In this document: positions 62,430 through 64,000 of the stretch, piece by piece
Numbering within the stretch: the first letter of the stretch is position 1
How the letters are laid out: the number at the start of each line of letters is the position of its first letter
Assembly (NCBI RefSeq): GCF_900163965.1
Contig: NZ_FULE01000006.1
Location: 46,015-110,014 of the forward strand
DNA from: Vibrio ruber DSM 16370
Lineage (GTDB): Bacteria; Pseudomonadota; Gammaproteobacteria; Enterobacterales; Vibrionaceae
Direction of reading: 5' to 3'
Length of the DNA stretch: 64,000 nt
Position numbers and translations under genes: made by a program
Notes under the pieces: generated by a model
Told to the model about the DNA's origin: nothing
Seen by the model: only the letters and a program-made list of their open reading frames with translations
The model's database searches: none

Positions 62430-63079
62430 AACGACCAATGCCGTTGTGAGAAGGCAAAATCAGCGGATTCATGAATCGACGAATCCGCCACCAAGGATAA
62501 CCCCAGATGGACGGTTACCCATCCTGTATTTATCGGTGCTCCGGAACCGGATTGAAGCGGTTGATAACGCACCTGAAAAGTATCGACCCGGATCCAGTTG
62601 GTATCGAAAAGCGAAAAACATGGCCCCGATTCACCGGAAGATGCCGCTTGTTCAAATGTGAACCGATGATCATGCTGCTTCTCGCATAACCGTAAGGACG
62701 AATGCTCCGGTTGCTCTGCAAGCTGGTAGACAACATGATGAAAATCGTCCCGGGCAGTTGCACTCTCCTGATAAACATATCCGACTTGCGTGTTATAACG
62801 GACATCGGTAAGCGTCTGACTCCCTCGGAAAAAAACAGGTACCGGTGCTGCAGCATTAAACCCTGCCATCAACAGATTTCGTTTGATTAATGCTAGTGAT
62901 GTCCGTAACTGTTGATGTAACTGCATTTGGCGGCTCAACCGTTCAGTCACCCGAAACTCACTCACGATCAAACGGCTCACCGTCAGAATTAAAACACTAC
63001 TGATAACACTGGCCAGCAAGACTTCAAGGAGGGTCAAACCGCGCTGAGTATGGTAGCAAGTTGCTGTTTTCACTAACAT
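62426..63079 (-). CDS. pilW: Type IV minor pilin PilW-like
   Basis: A 217-residue prepilin: leader ending TQRG, then LTLLEVLLASVISSVLILTV with Glu at +5. The globular part has a Cys pair typical of PilW. It overlaps fimT upstream and the pilX-like gene downstream, so the cluster is one operon. Confidence 0.8.
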   Translation of the reverse strand: MLVKTATCYHTQRGLTLLEVLLASVISSVLILTVSRLIVSEFRVTERLSRQMQLHQQLRTSLALIKRNLLMAGFNAAAPVPVFFRGSQTLTDVRYNTQVGYVYQESATARDDFHHVVYQLAEQPEHSSLRLCEKQHDHRFTFEQAASSGESGPCFSLFDTNWIRVDTFQVRYQPLQSGSGAPINTGWVTVHLGLSLVADSSIHESADFAFSQRHWSL

Positions 63080-63591
63080 ACCGGATAACCATAAACAGCA
63101 GTACCAACGCTACAATAACGAACCCGCCCAGCCCCGTAAGATGTAATCACTTTAATCTGTCGTTCCGGAGCGTTGCGACCCCGCAATGTCAGACTGCCAT
63201 TCCCTAATTTACCGGAGTGTCCGTCAATAAATAAGCGATTGTGAGAAAACCCGGAACGGACAATGATTTTCGGATAGTGGTGTCCGGATAAGGTAAGTAA
63301 ACGTTGACCTTTGTGGCGATCTTCTGAGGTACTCACTTGTAACAGCCAATCAGGTGATGTGTCCTTATCAACGAAAGATGATGACAAAGCAATCAGGTGC
63401 AACCATAGGTTTTGATGGTGAGTGATTGCCAGTGAGCGGGCTTGTAAGATAAACGCCTGAACATCGCTGACTGCTGTTTTTAATTGCTCCTTTTCCATTT
63501 GTTGGGAGAATTGAGGTACAACCAGCAACAGTGAAAGGCTCAGTAACGCAATCACGACGACTAATTCAAGCAGAGAGAATCCTGTGCGCAT
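63073..63591 (-). CDS. fimT: Type IV minor pilin FimT/GspH-like
   Basis: A 172-residue prepilin. The leader MRTG is followed by FSLLELVVVIALLSLSLLLV with Glu at +5, typical of FimT. The C-terminus ends GYPVC with a second Cys 12 residues earlier, a likely disulfide. FimT proteins can bind DNA during natural transformation in other bacteria; that role here is inferred. First gene of the minor-pilin operon. Confidence 0.82.
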   Translation of the reverse strand: MRTGFSLLELVVVIALLSLSLLLVVPQFSQQMEKEQLKTAVSDVQAFILQARSLAITHHQNLWLHLIALSSSFVDKDTSPDWLLQVSTSEDRHKGQRLLTLSGHHYPKIIVRSGFSHNRLFIDGHSGKLGNGSLTLRGRNAPERQIKVITSYGAGRVRYCSVGTAVYGYPVC

Positions 63592-63780
63592 ATTTTTTCC
63601 AATCGGTTGATTTCATTCCCCCTATGATAAAAAAATAAAGCAATTCATTTGGCTATGAGGCAACTATCTCGTAGTGACATCAAATAAATAACCACATGAT
63701 AAACATAACAATTACACATTTGTTCCGAGACATTCCTCTCCAAAGCTGACAAGTCGGGTAAGCGGACATAAAAAAAGTAT
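63592..63780. other. Upstream region of the minor-pilin operon
   Basis: About 190 AT-rich bases; the fimT promoter (minus strand) should lie here. No gene seen. Confidence 0.4.
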
Positions 63781-63805
63781 CCACCGGCATAGCCGGTGGT
63801 TTTTC
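63781..63805. terminator. Terminator-like hairpin beside the IS element
   Basis: CCACCGGC-ATA-GCCGGTGG with a T run on the plus strand and ACTTTTTTT on the minus strand. It may stop transcripts leaving the transposase, or be part of the IS end. Confidence 0.65.
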
Positions 63806-64000
63806 ATATGCGCCTATAAGGCTCTCCTACTAGCAGCGCCCTAGCAGGCGCGTAGTGATCTGACATTTGCATATGACTACTTCCTGCGGCCCGTAAACGG
63901 GCTACCTGAATACGGGATCGACAATTGCTCTCCCATTTTATCCTGCTCTAGTTGCTGCTTAATGTAATTTTGTATCTTGCTCGTATTTTTACCTACCGTA
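63806..64000 (-). mobile_element. IS200/IS605-type element, downstream (right) end
   Basis: The window ends inside the element. The transposase runs on the minus strand, so this is its 3' side. A subterminal hairpin GCGCC-CTAGCA-GGCGC (63836-63851) fits the imperfect palindromes that TnpA recognises at IS200/IS605 ends, which lack terminal inverted repeats. The exact left boundary is uncertain and may include the hairpin at 63781. Confidence 0.6.
63877..64000 (-). CDS. tnpA: IS200/IS605-family transposase TnpA, C-terminal 40 residues
   Basis: A minus-strand frame ends TAG at 63877 and is open to the window edge. The 40 visible residues begin TVGKNTSKIQNYIKQQLEQ and end SPFTGRRK. TVG followed by a helix IxxYIKxQ is the C-terminal catalytic-helix pattern of HUH-type TnpA, with the Tyr as likely nucleophile and a Gln four residues later. 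Too short a piece to name the IS. Confidence 0.65.
   Translation of the reverse strand, partial: TVGKNTSKIQNYIKQQLEQDKMGEQLSIPYSGSPFTGRRK

Overview
The window is chromosomal DNA of a marine gammaproteobacterium, almost certainly a Vibrio. Evidence includes the sodium-type flagellar stator pair pomA/pomB, the DUF3549/DUF3301, DUF2310 and UPF0253/DUF4250 gene pairs, and runs of gene order that I recognise from Vibrio chromosome 1. Coding density is high and most genes are housekeeping. Protein coding on both strands is intact and I saw no clear frameshifts. The edges cut mrdA (left) and an IS200/IS605-type transposase (right).

Layout. 1-8.1 kb: cell-elongation and peptidoglycan genes (mrdA, mrdB, rlpA, dacA), a hybrid sensor kinase on the opposite strand, then ybeD-lipB-lipA for lipoate. 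8.2-15.1 kb: a small lipoprotein, glyA with a PurR operator, a YitT-type membrane protein, two tRNA-Tyr genes, gmhB, and metNIQ behind a MetJ operator. 15.2-23.9 kb: DUF2310 protein, syd, queF, a TPR protein with a degenerate GGDEF-like end, a GGDEF protein, ppnN and xni. 24-30.1 kb: rlmM, ygdD, an alpha/beta hydrolase and gcvA on the minus strand, the GcvB small RNA divergent from gcvA, thiI and an aldo/keto reductase. 30.3-36.8 kb: pomB/pomA with a flagellar-type promoter, xseB-ispA-dxs for isoprenoids, truC and yqcC. 36.9-43.9 kb: DUF3549 and DUF3301 genes, a GNAT acetyltransferase, a CsrB-family small RNA with its own promoter and an upstream VarA/GacA box, a small coiled-coil gene coupled to yaiI and trmO, proS, and UPF0253/DUF4250. 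44-50.4 kb: an accessory-looking block with a chemoreceptor, katG, a 59-residue small ORF and ald. 50.7-57.5 kb: purL with a PurR operator, mltF, a 43-residue basic small ORF and tadA. 57.6-60.7 kb: a LysR regulator divergent from the glutathione-dependent formaldehyde genes frmA-fghA. 60.6-63.6 kb: four minor type IV pilin genes. From about 63.8 kb: the downstream end of an IS200/IS605 element.

Regulatory themes. Post-transcriptional control is represented by two small RNAs, GcvB (about 27118-27319) and a CsrB homologue (about 38898-39316, minus strand, 22 GGA triplets). The PurR boxes at glyA and purL link one-carbon supply to purine synthesis. The MetJ box controls methionine uptake. Neither small RNA lies in an open reading frame.

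I did not find a clearly unprecedented multi-gene system. The most worthwhile items are the complete CsrB locus, the two unlisted small ORFs, the paired TPR/degenerate-GGDEF and GGDEF genes, the orphan kinase placed between dacA and ybeD, and several orphan palindromes upstream of genes.
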